This document shows positions 8,437 to 17,522 of a stretch of DNA of 64,000 nucleotides, piece after piece. The DNA lies in contig NZ_CP088247.1 in NCBI RefSeq assembly GCF_021117295.1, forward strand, positions 2,433,001 through 2,497,000, read 5' to 3'. The DNA is from Methylorubrum sp. B1-46. Lineage in GTDB: Bacteria > Pseudomonadota > Alphaproteobacteria > Rhizobiales > Beijerinckiaceae. Below the pieces are notes generated by a model. It saw only the letters and a program-made list of their open reading frames with translations, searched no databases and was not told where the DNA came from. Numbering within the stretch: the stretch's first letter is position 1; each line of letters opens with the position of its first letter. The translations under genes were made by a program, and so were the position numbers.

Positions 8437-9138
8437 TCAGCGGTTGGCGGTGGTCGCGGGCGAGGTGTCGCTGTTGAGACTCACCCAAGCCCGGCCGTCC
8501 TGCCCCTCGCGCTTGACGAAGCTGTAGCCGGTGCGCCGCCAGGGCAGCACCGCATTGGTCTTGTTGTCGAGGATCAGGTCGCCCCGGTCGGTGCGCACCA
8601 TCAGCACCGCGTGGCCCTCGCCGATCTCGTCGATCACCACCGTCATGCGCAGCGCCCGACGCGGCAGGCGCCGCTCCACCAGCATCCGGCGCTTGAGGAG
8701 CTGAATGTCCTCGCAATCGCCGAAACCGTCATCGGGGAAATCCCAGCGATCGACGACGCCCCAATGCGCCATGTCGGTGATCGGCTTGATGCGGGCGTTG
8801 ACCCGGCGGTTGACGGTCGTGAGCATGTGCCACGTCGCCGGGGTCAAGCTGACGACGGCCGGCTCGCCGGGATCGACCGTGCATTCCGACGGGTAGCGGG
8901 CGCAGAAATCGTTCCAGGCGGCGACGGGCCGGGCGGGGGCGCCAGGATCGGCGGCGGTGCTCGCCTCGGGCAGACCGGCGGTGCGCGCTTGGCTCGGCTG
9001 GACCGGTGCTGCGGCGCCGCCGAGCAGCAGGGTGACGCCAACGAGAGACAGATGTGCGACCCGGCCGAGGCGCCGCCTCACATCCCCGCGGAGGAACGCC
9101 GATCCGTTGCCGACGCCCCGAAGCACCGCGTACCGCAT
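8437..9138 (-). CDS. Transglutaminase-like cysteine peptidase (BTLCP/DUF920), paralogue A
   Basis: A 233-aa exported protein of the bacterial transglutaminase-like cysteine peptidase family (DUF920), to which the periplasmic adhesin protease LapG belongs. The catalytic triad is visible as Cys142 (GDCED), His176 (GEGHAVL) and Asp191 (ILDNKTN). An N-terminal signal region precedes AQ/ARTAG. The ATG at 9138 (MRYAVLRG) is the first start that leaves a normal signal peptide; the frame is open much further upstream but only over the neighbouring gene. It is a tandem paralogue of the next gene, with nearly the same C-terminus (SPxTTANR). Confidence 0.88.
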   Translation of the reverse strand: MRYAVLRGVGNGSAFLRGDVRRRLGRVAHLSLVGVTLLLGGAAAPVQPSQARTAGLPEASTAADPGAPARPVAAWNDFCARYPSECTVDPGEPAVVSLTPATWHMLTTVNRRVNARIKPITDMAHWGVVDRWDFPDDGFGDCEDIQLLKRRMLVERRLPRRALRMTVVIDEIGEGHAVLMVRTDRGDLILDNKTNAVLPWRRTGYSFVKREGQDGRAWVSLNSDTSPATTANR

Positions 9139-9371
9139 GGCCGACCGTCCCGCAGCCCCTTGTTTCCCGGCGAAGCTTGCACGGGCCGGCGCCCGGCTCA
9201 ATACGAAAGTGAAGGAAGGGTGAAGGCGGATTGCCGCTTCCCCGTGCCCGCCTGAGACAACCTCGCTCGGGCTGGCAATCCGGCCACACCGACCGCCGTT
9301 TTCACGGATCTTCGCGCCGGCCGCAGGGCATCGATCCGGGAAGCACGCCGCCTCCTTTCGGGGCGATGCTC

Positions 9372-10031
9372 TCAGCGGTTCGCCGTGGTGACGGGCGAGC
9401 TGGCCCCGCCGAGCGAAACCCATGCCAGCGCGTCCTGTCCCTCGCGCTTGATGAAGACGTAGCCGGTCTGGGCCCAGGGCAGCACCGCGTTGGTCTTGTT
9501 GTCGAGGATGTAGTCGCCGCGGTCGGTCACCAGCGTGAGGACGGCATGGCCCTCGCCCTTCTCGTCGATCACCACGGTCATCCGCATCGCCCGGCGCGGC
9601 AGGCCGGCCGCGGCCAGCATCTTGCGCTTGAGCAGCTGGAAGTCCTCGCAATCGCCGCGGCCGTCCTCGGCAAGGTCCCAGCGGTCGGGCCGGCCCCAAT
9701 GCTCCTGATCGGTGACGGGGTCGATCGTCCGGTTCACCCGGCGGTTGATCGAGACGATGCTCGACCAGATGGCGGGGGTCAGCGTGATCCGGGCCGGCTC
9801 GGCCCGGTCGAAGACGCATTCCGCCGGATAGGACTGGCAGAACTCCGTCCAGGCCAGGATCGGCCGGGCCTCGGCTCCGGCGGTGAGGCCGGCGCTCGTC
9901 GCGGGCAGGGCGGCCATGATCTGAGAGCTCTGGGCTTTCGCGTCGGCGCCGAGGAGGCCGACACAGACGATCAGTATCAGAAGCCCCATCTGGAGCCCCG
10001 TCTTGAAATGATCCGTCCCGGTGGTGCGCAT
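9372..10031 (-). CDS. Transglutaminase-like cysteine peptidase (BTLCP/DUF920), paralogue B
   Basis: A 219-aa exported BTLCP protein with the same motifs as the gene downstream: RGDCEDFQLLKRKM (catalytic Cys), GEGHAVL (His) and YILDNKTNAVLPW (Asp). The signal peptide is the stretch LQMGLLILIVCVGLLGADAKAQ. The ATG at 10031 is preceded by AAGGAAA at a good distance, so it is preferred over the longer frame to 10103. Two copies in the same orientation, 233 bp apart, indicate a tandem duplication. By family analogy it may cleave surface proteins or act on periplasmic amide bonds; no LapD-like receptor or adhesin gene is seen in the window. Confidence 0.88.
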   Translation of the reverse strand: MRTTGTDHFKTGLQMGLLILIVCVGLLGADAKAQSSQIMAALPATSAGLTAGAEARPILAWTEFCQSYPAECVFDRAEPARITLTPAIWSSIVSINRRVNRTIDPVTDQEHWGRPDRWDLAEDGRGDCEDFQLLKRKMLAAAGLPRRAMRMTVVIDEKGEGHAVLTLVTDRGDYILDNKTNAVLPWAQTGYVFIKREGQDALAWVSLGGASSPVTTANR

Positions 10032-10708
10032 CGCGGCGTTTCCTTCGAACGAGGCCAGGATGTCGCCGCACCCCCTCCGCCGCGCTGAAGCCGATCCGCG
10101 CAATTTTATCGATTCGCCCCGGCAACGATCCGCCCGTGCGCGAGGGCGAATTGCGGCTCACGGATCTGCGGCAAAAGCGGGTGATCGCGTTAGGGGTCGG
10201 GAAACCCTGAGGAGGGCTGCCGGCCGCTACAGGCGGTATTCGGGACCCTCCCACCCGTCGTTCCTGGGGCCGCTCAGCGGAACCAAGCATCCACCCGTGA
10301 CACGATGGGCAGGCCCGGCATCCAAGTTCGTCGTCGGTTACACGCCTGCGCTGCGCCTCTGCAGCCGGTTCGTTCACCCGTGCCTCGGAATGCTGGCGAT
10401 GAGGTTGGCCGAGGCGATCGAACGGAAGCCGTGCTTCACCCGGCAGAGCCGGGGTCGCGGCGCGGATGAACGGTTCGGGTGTTCGGGAGGGTGTCGCCGG
10501 TTCAGACCAGCCGACGTCGATTTGGGCGTCGCATCTCGGGCGTTTCCCCGTCCCCGCTGCATGGTCCGGGAATGACGGCGGTGCGCGGCTGAACAGCGTC
10601 TGTCGGCGCGTGAGCCCGCGGCTCGTGGGTCCGGCACCGGCCTGTACTCAAGCCGATGCGGCGGGTCCACCGCCAAGTGCTGCGAAGCGGGGCGGCCCCG
10701 CCCGGCGG
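10032..10708. other. Gene-poor stretch, 677 bp
   Basis: No supported gene. Open frames here (for example at 10374-10676 minus and 10021-10575 plus) are rich in Arg/Pro/Ser, have no recognisable domain and look like by-products of high GC. The part next to 10031 must hold the promoter of the minus-strand BTLCP gene. No clear hairpin or repeat is visible. Confidence 0.5.
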
Positions 10709-11332
10709 TCAGAGCGTGATGCCCTCATGGAACCGGTCGGGGGAGATCGGCAGCATGAACTGGGCGCCGATGCCGCCCTCGAAGTAGCGCACCACCCGCC
10801 CCGGCGTGGATCCGACCATGATGTGCGTGCCGATCGGCGGCGAAGAGGAGGTCGCGAGCGCGACGCCCGACATTGAGATGTCGATGATGCGGGCGGCGAT
10901 GAAGCGACCGCTCTCCAGGCGCAGGGTCACGCCGGGCTGGTGGGGCACGAGGCGCTCGTTGGTCCGGCCTTCCGGCAGGCCCAGGCTCTCCCGGTTGGCG
11001 AGCCACATGAGCTGTGAGGCGATCTTGTCGCGCTTGCGCGGCGTCGCGTTGATCCGCATCGCGAAGCCCCGCGGCGGGTGGCGCACGATCACGCCTTCCA
11101 GACGGCCGATCTGTTCGAGATACAGGATCACGCGCTCGCCGAGCGCGCCGATCACGGCGCAGGTCAGGCGGACGCCGCCCGGCGACATGTCCACGGTCTG
11201 GCAGGGATATTCCCGCCGGTCGGCCAGCATGTAGCGGCCGAGCAGAGTCGCGCGCACCCGCTGGTGCCGACGCTGTTCGGCGGCGTAATCCGGCAGAGCG
11301 GGGGCTGTCCCGGATCGGGAAAGCTCGGTCAT
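10709..11332 (-). CDS. Double PilZ-domain protein (putative c-di-GMP receptor)
   Basis: A 207-aa cytoplasmic protein with two PilZ-like domains. The first starts with RRHQRVRAT and has the second c-di-GMP motif as DMSPGGVRL. The second (about 115-205) has IIDISMSGVAL and ends VVRYFEGGIGAQFML, the usual last strand of PilZ. The first domain keeps both the R..R and D.S..G elements, so it could bind c-di-GMP; the second lacks a clear arginine pair. The ATG at 11332 begins MTELSRSG; the frame is open to 11485 but without coding character. It is transcribed towards the BTLCP pair. Confidence 0.85.
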   Translation of the reverse strand: MTELSRSGTAPALPDYAAEQRRHQRVRATLLGRYMLADRREYPCQTVDMSPGGVRLTCAVIGALGERVILYLEQIGRLEGVIVRHPPRGFAMRINATPRKRDKIASQLMWLANRESLGLPEGRTNERLVPHQPGVTLRLESGRFIAARIIDISMSGVALATSSSPPIGTHIMVGSTPGRVVRYFEGGIGAQFMLPISPDRFHEGITL

Positions 11333-11679
11333 GTCAGCTCGGCGGTCTCGATGTTCCGACCGAATCAGTAGCTGCGCCACGGTTACAAAAGGCTTGCATG
11401 CCGGCCAGAGGGCAGCCGCCGATCGCCAAGAATGGGGGATGATACCATTTCTGGTTGATCGCCTCGGATCGGCACCCACCGTCATTCCGGAGCGCTGACG
11501 ACCGTCCGTGCCGGCAAGACGGCCGGCGCCGGCACGATCTCAGCCGCAGGCGGTCCGACACTCAGTCTGTACGGCCGTGCCCCTTCAGGGCGCGGCAGCG
11601 CCCCACGCATGTCGGCTGAGCGAGCATCGGAGCCGCCGTCTTCTTGAGCCGATCCTGCCTAAACCTGCGCAAAACGTCG
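11333..11679. other. Intergenic stretch, 347 bp, with one hairpin
   Basis: No supported gene. It contains a 9-bp perfect inverted repeat, CGTGCCGGC at 11507-11515 and its complement at 11528-11536, with an inner GGCCGGC. There is no T-run next to it, so terminator function for the minus-strand PAS gene is doubtful. The part near 11332 probably carries the promoter of the PilZ gene. Confidence 0.5.
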
Positions 11680-12315
11680 CTATCGATCGATATGCTGCCG
11701 GATGCCGCGCCCACCCTCGTGGACCAGCAGGTGGCCGAACCGGACCGGACGGGCATCGTTGGCGGGTGCGGGTAGGGTCTCGACGAAGCTGCGCATCGCC
11801 GCCGGCTCCGGCGCGAACCCCTCGAGTACCCTCAGGGATACGGTCTGGAGGTGCAGGATCGGCCGGCTGCCGAGCCATGGCGGGATGTAATGCGGGCTCA
11901 GGGAGCCGAGAATGCGCGCTTGCGTCTTGCCGCGGTGGCGCAGCGGCAGGAGCAGCAATTCGAGGTCGAGGGTCTCGTTCCGCACCGTGACGCCGGTCAG
12001 TCCGGCCACCACGCCGACCGTGTCGCAGGCGACCGTCTCGATGAGATGCCAGGGATCGGTGAAGGGCGGGGACCGCTCGGCCCAGAGATCGACGAAGGCG
12101 CTGCCCCGCAATTCACGCCCGAACAGGGCGCACAGGCGGGTGCCGGCAAGGCGCACCGCACTCGTCCGCCGCGCCGGATCGGTTTCCAGGATGAAGCTGT
12201 CGGCGAGCAGGTTGCGGATCTCGCCGGGCTCGATCTCGCCGCGCTCCGGCGCAGCCCGCTCCCCGCGCAGCCGGTCCCAGTAGGCGTGAAGCTGACGACT
12301 TGTCGGATGCTTCAT
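11680..12315 (-). CDS. PAS_5-type PAS-domain protein
   Basis: A 211-aa soluble protein that looks like the single-domain PAS_5 family common in alphaproteobacteria. Typical features are the N-terminal SRQLHAYWDRLRGERAAPERGEI, the central RLAGTRLCALFGRELRGSAF and the later LLLPLRHRGKTQARILGSL. There is no output domain, so its partner is unknown. The ATG at 12315 has GGAA just upstream; another in-frame ATG at 12327 has no ribosome-binding site. It is divergent from the rhomboid gene, with about 250 bp between the starts. Confidence 0.78.
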   Translation of the reverse strand: MKHPTSRQLHAYWDRLRGERAAPERGEIEPGEIRNLLADSFILETDPARRTSAVRLAGTRLCALFGRELRGSAFVDLWAERSPPFTDPWHLIETVACDTVGVVAGLTGVTVRNETLDLELLLLPLRHRGKTQARILGSLSPHYIPPWLGSRPILHLQTVSLRVLEGFAPEPAAMRSFVETLPAPANDARPVRFGHLLVHEGGRGIRQHIDR

Positions 12316-12564
12316 GGTGTTCCGCATCGGTACGGCCCAGGTCCGGATGGGCTCTGTTATGATCGGTCCGGCACGAAAAGCGTCCCCGCGCGCCGTTCGT
12401 GGTGATCGTCCGCACACCCTATGCCGTCCCATCCGGCCGCGCTCGCGCAACCCATCCTTAACCTTAACCGCGAATGGACGGATTTGCCTGCAATTGAGCG
12501 ACCTCGCCCGATCCCGTGCCGATTGGATCTTGCAGCGCCGCGCTTCCCCCCGACATGGTGCAGC

Positions 12565-13389
12565 ATGGATGCCTCCCCCGACCTGCCGCGCCAGGGCCGT
12601 GTGCCCGTCTTCAACCTGCCGGGAATCGTCACCGTCTCGATTGCGGTGCTGGCCGGGATCCACGTCGTCCGCAGCGTTCTGCCGAACGAGACCGACCTCT
12701 CGGTGCTGCTCAACCTCGCCTTCATCCCGGCGCGCTGGACCGCCGCCTTCGATCCCAACTCCGCGGCGGACATCATCCGGGCGGCGGGGGAGGGGGCGGG
12801 CGGACCCGAGATGGCCTCGGCCCGGCAGGAATTCGCCCGCTACCTCGTGGCCGATCCCTCGGCGATGCCCTGGACCGGGGCGACCTATGCCCTGCTGCAC
12901 GGCTCCTGGATGCACCTGATCTTCAACGCGGTGTGGCTCGCCGTGTTCGGCACGCCGGTGGCGCGCCGCTACGGCGTGCTCCGCTACGGGCTGCTGGCGC
13001 TCGCGGGGATCGTGGCGGGCGCCGTCGTCCACCTTCTGGTCGATCCCTACAGCCTGATGCCGCTGGTCGGCGCCTCGGCCGGCATCTCGGCCCTGATGGC
13101 GGCGGCAGCCCGTTTCGTCTTCCAGCCTCCACCGCCCTTCGTGGCCGGCGCGCCCTGGCAATTGCCGCCACGGCCGCGGCTTCAGACCATTCCCGAATTG
13201 CTGCGCAACCGCTCTGCGGTTCTGTTCCTCGCGGTCTGGTTGGTCACCAACCTGCTGTTCGGGGTCCTGGCTCTGCCGCTCGGCGGCAGCGAAGGGCCGA
13301 TCGCCTGGGATGCCCATCTCGGCGGCTTCGCCGCGGGCTTCTTCCTTCTGCCGCTGATGGAGAGAGGCCGCGCCGGAGGGCCGGGTTAG
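12565..13389 (+). CDS. Rhomboid family intramembrane serine protease
   Basis: A 274-aa membrane protein. The serine protease motif GASAGIS gives Ser171 and the final membrane helix supplies His251 in DAHLGGFAAGF, so the catalytic dyad is intact. HGSWMHLIFNAVW carries the His/Asn pair of the rhomboid active-site helix. About six hydrophobic segments are visible. The loop between segments 1 and 2 is long (about residues 50-100). The ATG at 12565 (MDASPDLP) follows CAGC and a weak ribosome-binding site; the frame is open to 12421. Substrates are unknown. Confidence 0.92.
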   Translation: MDASPDLPRQGRVPVFNLPGIVTVSIAVLAGIHVVRSVLPNETDLSVLLNLAFIPARWTAAFDPNSAADIIRAAGEGAGGPEMASARQEFARYLVADPSAMPWTGATYALLHGSWMHLIFNAVWLAVFGTPVARRYGVLRYGLLALAGIVAGAVVHLLVDPYSLMPLVGASAGISALMAAAARFVFQPPPPFVAGAPWQLPPRPRLQTIPELLRNRSAVLFLAVWLVTNLLFGVLALPLGGSEGPIAWDAHLGGFAAGFFLLPLMERGRAGGPG

Positions 13390-13620
13390 AGCCTCGTCAC
13401 GCGGGCGCCCGCCGCGATCGAGTCCGGGCGATCAACAGGCCGCATCTCAAGCCTAGTACAGGGTCAGTCAGGCCAGGCTGTGTCCTTGCTGCCACGTTGT
13501 GTTCTTTTGCAATGGAGCCGGAAATAAAAGCAGCCACCCGTCCGTCGATGATGTGAACGAGAGCGGATTAAAAACGAACTAGCAAACAACTGCTCCGTTC
13601 CTGATGGAGAGTGGATCCCG

Positions 13621-14505
13621 GTGAAACATCGAGCAGCCGTCATCGCCCGTCTCGGGCTTGCCCTAACCGGCGTGTGGGGCCTCGGCGGCACAGCCGCTCA
13701 TGCTGCCTCCGCTGCCCAGCCCGGACAGACCATCGGCGTGCCGTTCGGTGCGCCGTTTCCCAAGGGCTTCTACGCCGTGAACCTGTCGAGCTTCGGCGTG
13801 CGCGAGACCGCCCCGCGCGATTCCGAGAGCAACGTCAACCTGCCGACCCTGCTCTGGGCGACGCCCTTCTCCGTTCTCGGCGGGCAGGTTCAGTTCGTCT
13901 TCGTGGCGCCGATCGCCGCCTCCAGCGTGCGCGGCGCGCCCTACAACAGCGGCTGGGGCCAGCCGCTTCTCGCGGGACAGCTCGCCTGGGATCTCGGTGA
14001 CGGCGTCGGCGTCAGCTACCTTCTCGGCGGCTACCTGCCCTGGGAAACCCGCTTCCTGACGCAGTCGGCCTCGCTGAGCCATCGCTTCGCGATCACCTAC
14101 GCCGCCAACGACTGGGCGGTCACCGCCAACCTGCTCTACGGCCACATGCTGGAGACGCGCTCGCCCAACGGCGTGCTCTATCCCGACTACCTCAACCTCG
14201 ACGTCACCCTGACGAAGAAGTTCGGCAAGTGGCAGGTCGGCCCGGTGGCCTTCGGCTCGGTCGATCTCAAGACCAACGTCGTCGGCTACCGGCAGCAGGG
14301 CCAAATCGCGGTGGGCGGCCTCGTCGGCTACAATTTCGGCTTCATGAACGTGCAGGGCTACATCACCCGCGATGTGGCCGAGCGCAATTACGGCGGCAAG
14401 GAAACCCGCGGCTGGCTGCGCATCGTCGTCCCGTTCCTGCAGGACAAGGGCGAGGCCCAGCCGAACCGCACGCTGATCACCCGCCGTCAGGCCGAGGGCC
14501 GCTGA
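13621..14505 (+). CDS. Outer-membrane beta-barrel protein, phenol MetA-like family
   Basis: A 294-aa exported protein with signal peptide (RLGLALTGVWGLGGTAAHAAS). It has many short amphipathic strands with aromatic ends (GFYAVNLSSFGV, VSYLLGGYLPWE, WAVTANLLYGHM, NLDVTLTKKFGKWQVGPVAF), as in beta-barrels of the 'MetA pathway of phenol degradation' (SphA-like) family. Such proteins are thought to be outer-membrane channels for aromatic or hydrophobic compounds. Start is a GTG at 13621 after GATGGAGAG. The gene stands alone, with a possible hairpin terminator after it. Confidence 0.75.
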   Translation: MKHRAAVIARLGLALTGVWGLGGTAAHAASAAQPGQTIGVPFGAPFPKGFYAVNLSSFGVRETAPRDSESNVNLPTLLWATPFSVLGGQVQFVFVAPIAASSVRGAPYNSGWGQPLLAGQLAWDLGDGVGVSYLLGGYLPWETRFLTQSASLSHRFAITYAANDWAVTANLLYGHMLETRSPNGVLYPDYLNLDVTLTKKFGKWQVGPVAFGSVDLKTNVVGYRQQGQIAVGGLVGYNFGFMNVQGYITRDVAERNYGGKETRGWLRIVVPFLQDKGEAQPNRTLITRRQAEGR

Positions 14506-14542
14506 TCGGGCCGATCCGGCTCCATTCCAGGGAACTTCCTGC

Positions 14543-14580
14543 GGCCCGCCGGCCTCTCCTCCGGTGGGCCGTCTGCATTT
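14543..14580 (+). terminator. Possible intrinsic terminator after the beta-barrel gene
   Basis: Inverted repeat GGCCCGCCGG (14543-14552) and CCGGTGGGCC (14561-14570) with one G-T pair and an 8-nt loop, followed about 6 nt later by a short T-run (CATTTT). It lies 37 bp after the stop of the beta-barrel gene. Confidence 0.5.
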
Positions 14581-14734
14581 TCGTGCAGGCCGGCTGTTGG
14601 TGGTCCGGCCTCGCCTGCTTGCCAGCACGGCCAAGACGCCACACAATCGTCCGAGAGAGCCGGGGCCAACCCGGCCGAGACGCTTATCGGCGCCGCGGGC
14701 TGACGGTGCAGCTCCCAGGGAGGGGAATTATAAC

Positions 14735-15166
14735 ATGACCGTTGCGCGTATCCTTGCAGAGAAAGGCGGCTCGGTGGTCACGGTGGCCCCGCACCGCACG
14801 ATCGACGAGGCCATCCACCTTCTCGCCGAGAAGCGGATCGGCGCCCTCGTCGTGGGCGATGCCCAGGGCCGCGTGATCGGCATCCTGTCCGAGCGCGACG
14901 TGATGCGGGCGCTGGCGACCGAGGGCGCGGCGGCGCTCGACCGGCCGGTCTCGCACTACATGACCGAGAAGGTCGTCACCTGCACCCGACGGACGACGAT
15001 CGAGGACGTGATGGAGACGATGACCAATGGCCGCTTCCGTCACCTTCCGGTGGTGGAGGAGGGGCATCTCGTCGGCGTCGTGTCGATCGGTGACGTGGTC
15101 GCGCGCCGCATCGCCGCCGTCGAGGCCGAGCATCAGGCGATGCGCGACTATATCACGATGGCCTGA
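14735..15166 (+). CDS. CBS-domain-pair protein
   Basis: A 143-aa protein made of two CBS motifs in tandem: first TVAPHRTIDEAIHLLAEKRIGALVV ... GILSERDVMRALA, second VVTCTRRTTIEDVMETMTNG ... HLPVVEEGHLVGVVSIGDVV. CBS pairs bind adenine nucleotides such as AMP or ATP and regulate partner proteins. The C-terminal tail (AVEAEHQAMRDYITMA) is the common end of stand-alone alphaproteobacterial CBS proteins. The ATG at 14735 has a strong AGGGAGGGG upstream. Target unknown. Confidence 0.92.
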   Translation: MTVARILAEKGGSVVTVAPHRTIDEAIHLLAEKRIGALVVGDAQGRVIGILSERDVMRALATEGAAALDRPVSHYMTEKVVTCTRRTTIEDVMETMTNGRFRHLPVVEEGHLVGVVSIGDVVARRIAAVEAEHQAMRDYITMA

Positions 15167-15202
15167 GCGCGAACCGAGGCGACCCGAACGCGTTGCGGCG
15201 GC

Positions 15203-16273
15203 TCAACTCCGCGCCGCCGCACCCTCGATCATGCGCCGGATCTCCGGCAGCGCCGCTCGCACCGCCTGACGGCCGAGAGCGATGCCGTCGGCCGCCCGAT
15301 GGAACTCGAACTGCCCGAACTCCGCCAGAAGCGGCCTGATCGCGACATCCGGCGGATCGCTGGCGAGCCGCGCCCGCGAGATCCGATCCTGGGTGATGTT
15401 GAAGGCGTCGAGCATGACGCGAGCGACGCCGGGGCTCGAGCGGCCGACGGACGGCGCCGCCGCGGCGCCGCGGCGGCGCATCAGACGATGGTTCATCAGG
15501 CGCTGGCTCGCCCCGCTCAGCAGCCCCCATCGGCCGCGGCGACGCACGGTGGCCTCCAGCGTCTGCTCGATCGCCCGCTCCACCGGCTCCTCGGCCTCGG
15601 TGATCACCGGGTCGTCCCGCTCGGGCCGGATCACCATCGCCGGAGCCCGTGTTTCGCAGGCGAGGTTCACGCAGATCACGAGGTCGGCGCCGAGTTCGCG
15701 GGCGAGGCGCACCGGTACGGGGTTGACCAGTGTCCCGTCCATCAGGAGACGCCCCTCGAGGGCGACCGGTGGGAAGATGCCGGGAATGGCGTAGGAGGCC
15801 CGCACCGCCTCGACGAGGGGGCCGCGCGATAGCCAGACCTCGTGTCCGGTGCCGAGTTCGGTCGCGACGCTCGCGAAGGCGAGGGGCAGATCCTCGATGC
15901 GGAAGCCTTCGAGTTCGCGCGAGAGGCGACGGCGCAGGCGCTCGCCGGCGATCAGGCCGGAACCGGTGATGCGCGGATCGAGCATGCCGACCACCCGGCG
16001 CCGGGTGAGCAAGAGCGCGAAATCCTTGAGCCTGTCGATGCGGCCGGCGGCGTACGCCCCGCCCACCACGGCGCCGATCGAACAGCCGGCCACGACCTCA
16101 GGGAAGATGCCGGCCTCCTCCAGCCCCTCGATCACGCCGATATGCGACCAGCCGCGGGCCGATCCGCCGCCGAGGGCGAGGCCGATGCGGGGAGAGCGGA
16201 AGCGGGGCACCACCGGTTCCACTGCCCCATCCGGAAAGCGGGAGGGGAGGGGCCGGGACGCCTCGAACATCAT
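15203..16273 (-). CDS. Patatin-like phospholipase (RssA-like)
   Basis: A 356-aa cytoplasmic or membrane-associated patatin-family hydrolase. Features are the oxyanion loop LGGGSARGWSHIG, the nucleophile serine in GCSIG and the catalytic aspartate in LMDGTLVNP. The N-terminal extension (RFPDGAVEPVVPRFRSP) and an Arg-rich C-terminal region (around 240-290) flank the core. Its ATG overlaps the TGA of hisI (ATGA), so the two are translationally coupled. A lipase downstream of histidine and folate genes is probably only a transcriptional neighbour. Confidence 0.88.
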   Translation of the reverse strand: MMFEASRPLPSRFPDGAVEPVVPRFRSPRIGLALGGGSARGWSHIGVIEGLEEAGIFPEVVAGCSIGAVVGGAYAAGRIDRLKDFALLLTRRRVVGMLDPRITGSGLIAGERLRRRLSRELEGFRIEDLPLAFASVATELGTGHEVWLSRGPLVEAVRASYAIPGIFPPVALEGRLLMDGTLVNPVPVRLARELGADLVICVNLACETRAPAMVIRPERDDPVITEAEEPVERAIEQTLEATVRRRGRWGLLSGASQRLMNHRLMRRRGAAAAPSVGRSSPGVARVMLDAFNITQDRISRARLASDPPDVAIRPLLAEFGQFEFHRAADGIALGRQAVRAALPEIRRMIEGAAARS

Positions 16274-16692
16274 CGCTCCGGATCAGCGGGAACGAGGGTC
16301 ACGGCGCCGGTCGCGGGGTCGCGCTCGATCGCGCGGTAGAAGCAGGAGCGGCGGCCGGTATGGCAGCAGCCGCCATCGCCGCCGACGTCGACCCGGATCA
16401 GGATCGCGTCCTGATCGCAATCGACCCGCATCTCGACGATCCGCTGAATCTGCCCGGAGGTGGCGCCCTTGTGCCAGAGTTCGCCGCGCGAGCGCGACCA
16501 GTACCACGCCTCGCCGGTCTCCAGCGTGCGGGCGAGCGCCTCGGCGTTCATGTGGGCGAGCATCAGCACGTGCCCGTTCCCCGCATCGACGGCGATGCAG
16601 GCCATGAGCCCGTCGGGGCCGAACCGGGGCGTCAGTCGCGCCCCTTCCTCGACCTCGGCGCGGGAGCTGGGAGAAGCGAATTGCTCGGTCAT
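16270..16692 (-). CDS. hisI: Phosphoribosyl-AMP cyclohydrolase
   Basis: A 140-aa HisI, the third enzyme of histidine biosynthesis, opening the purine ring of phosphoribosyl-AMP. Visible motifs are NGHVLMLAHMNAEAL, TGEAWYWSRSRGELWHKGATSGQ, the metal-binding VDCDQDAIL and the zinc motif CCHTGRRSCFYR. It lacks a HisE domain, as is usual in alphaproteobacteria. It starts 20 bp after folE and overlaps the patatin gene. Both HisI and FolE open purine rings, and folE-hisI adjacency is common. Confidence 0.95.
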   Translation of the reverse strand: MTEQFASPSSRAEVEEGARLTPRFGPDGLMACIAVDAGNGHVLMLAHMNAEALARTLETGEAWYWSRSRGELWHKGATSGQIQRIVEMRVDCDQDAILIRVDVGGDGGCCHTGRRSCFYRAIERDPATGAVTLVPADPER

Positions 16693-16712
16693 GATCGGGA
16701 GGCCCGGCCGCC

Positions 16713-17522
16713 TCAGCCCTTTTGATTCCGCACGAAGGTCAGGAAGCGGACCTGCTCGGACGGATCGCCCTTGTAGACGCCGCGGAACTGCGTGGTGATG
16801 GTGGAGACGCCGGCCTTCTGCACGCCGCGCATCGCCATGCAGAGATGCTCGGCCTCGACCATCACGGCGCAGCCGCGGGGCTGGAGGATGCTTTCGATGG
16901 TGTCGGCGATCTGGGCCGTCATCGTCTCCTGCGTCTGCAGGCGGCGGGCAAAGGCATCGACCACGCGGGCGAGCTTCGAGAGGCCGACCACGCCCTTGGT
17001 GGGGTAGTAGGCGATGTGGGCCAGCCCCATGAACGGCACCATGTGGTGCTCGCAATGAGAGTAGAACGGGATGTCGCGCACCAGCACGGCGTCCGAGTAG
17101 CCCTCGACCTCCTCGAACACCCGCTCCAGCAGGGCGTCGGCATCCATGCGGTAGCCGCCGAAGATCTGCTCGTAGGCCTTCACCACGCGGGCGGGCGTGT
17201 CGATCAGCCCCTCGCGGGTCGGGTCGTCGCCGGCCCAGCGCAATAGCGTGCGCACGGCGGCTTCCGCCTCCTGGCGGCTCGGGCGGCCGAGTGCCACTTC
17301 GTTCGGCACCCGCTGGGCCGATTCGGGCAAGGGGGCGATATCGGGCGCGCTCTCGGGGCGACCGGGATCGTTGGCGCCGCGCATCCCTTGCAGGCCGACC
17401 GCGCTCATGCGTCGCTCGTCGTCGCTCATGCCGTAGGACAGGGATTTGAGAGCGGCATCCATGGCATCTCCGGCCTTCGCCACACGCGCCTTCATGGTCG
17501 TGCTGTCGGGCTTGGCGTACAT
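16713..17522 (-). CDS. folE: GTP cyclohydrolase I
   Basis: A 269-aa FolE, catalysing GTP to 7,8-dihydroneopterin triphosphate, the first step of folate and pterin synthesis. The catalytic core (about 90-269) has [20 protein letters not shown], the zinc-binding [33 protein letters not shown] and [10 protein letters not shown]. Some 80 extra N-terminal residues are low-complexity and not conserved in E. coli FolE. The ATG at 17522 has GGGACGGA upstream; a later ATG at 17495 would also fit. In a methylotroph this enzyme also bears on pterin C1 carriers (inference). Confidence 0.95.
   Translation of the reverse strand: MYAKPDSTTMKARVAKAGDAMDAALKSLSYGMSDDERRMSAVGLQGMRGANDPGRPESAPDIAPLPESAQRVPNEVALGRPSRQEAEAAVRTLLRWAGDDPTREGLIDTPARVVKAYEQIFGGYRMDADALLERVFEEVEGYSDAVLVRDIPFYSHCEHHMVPFMGLAHIAYYPTKGVVGLSKLARVVDAFARRLQTQETMTAQIADTIESILQPRGCAVMVEAEHLCMAMRGVQKAGVSTITTQFRGVYKGDPSEQVRFLTFVRNQKG

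Noticed and set aside
8437-10377. A 646-codon open frame covering both BTLCP genes on the minus strand
   Set aside because: Only its last 233 codons are coding (BTLCP paralogue A); the rest is an out-of-frame shadow of paralogue B and intergenic sequence, rich in Arg/Pro without domains.
11507-11536. GC-rich 9-bp inverted repeat as a terminator for the PAS_5 gene
   Set aside because: It lies upstream in the direction of exit by 145 bp and lacks a T-run; kept only as a remark in the intergenic entry.
11680-13317. A 545-codon open frame on the minus strand
   Set aside because: Only the PAS_5 part from 12315 is supported; the upstream part is antisense to the rhomboid gene with its intact Ser/His dyad.
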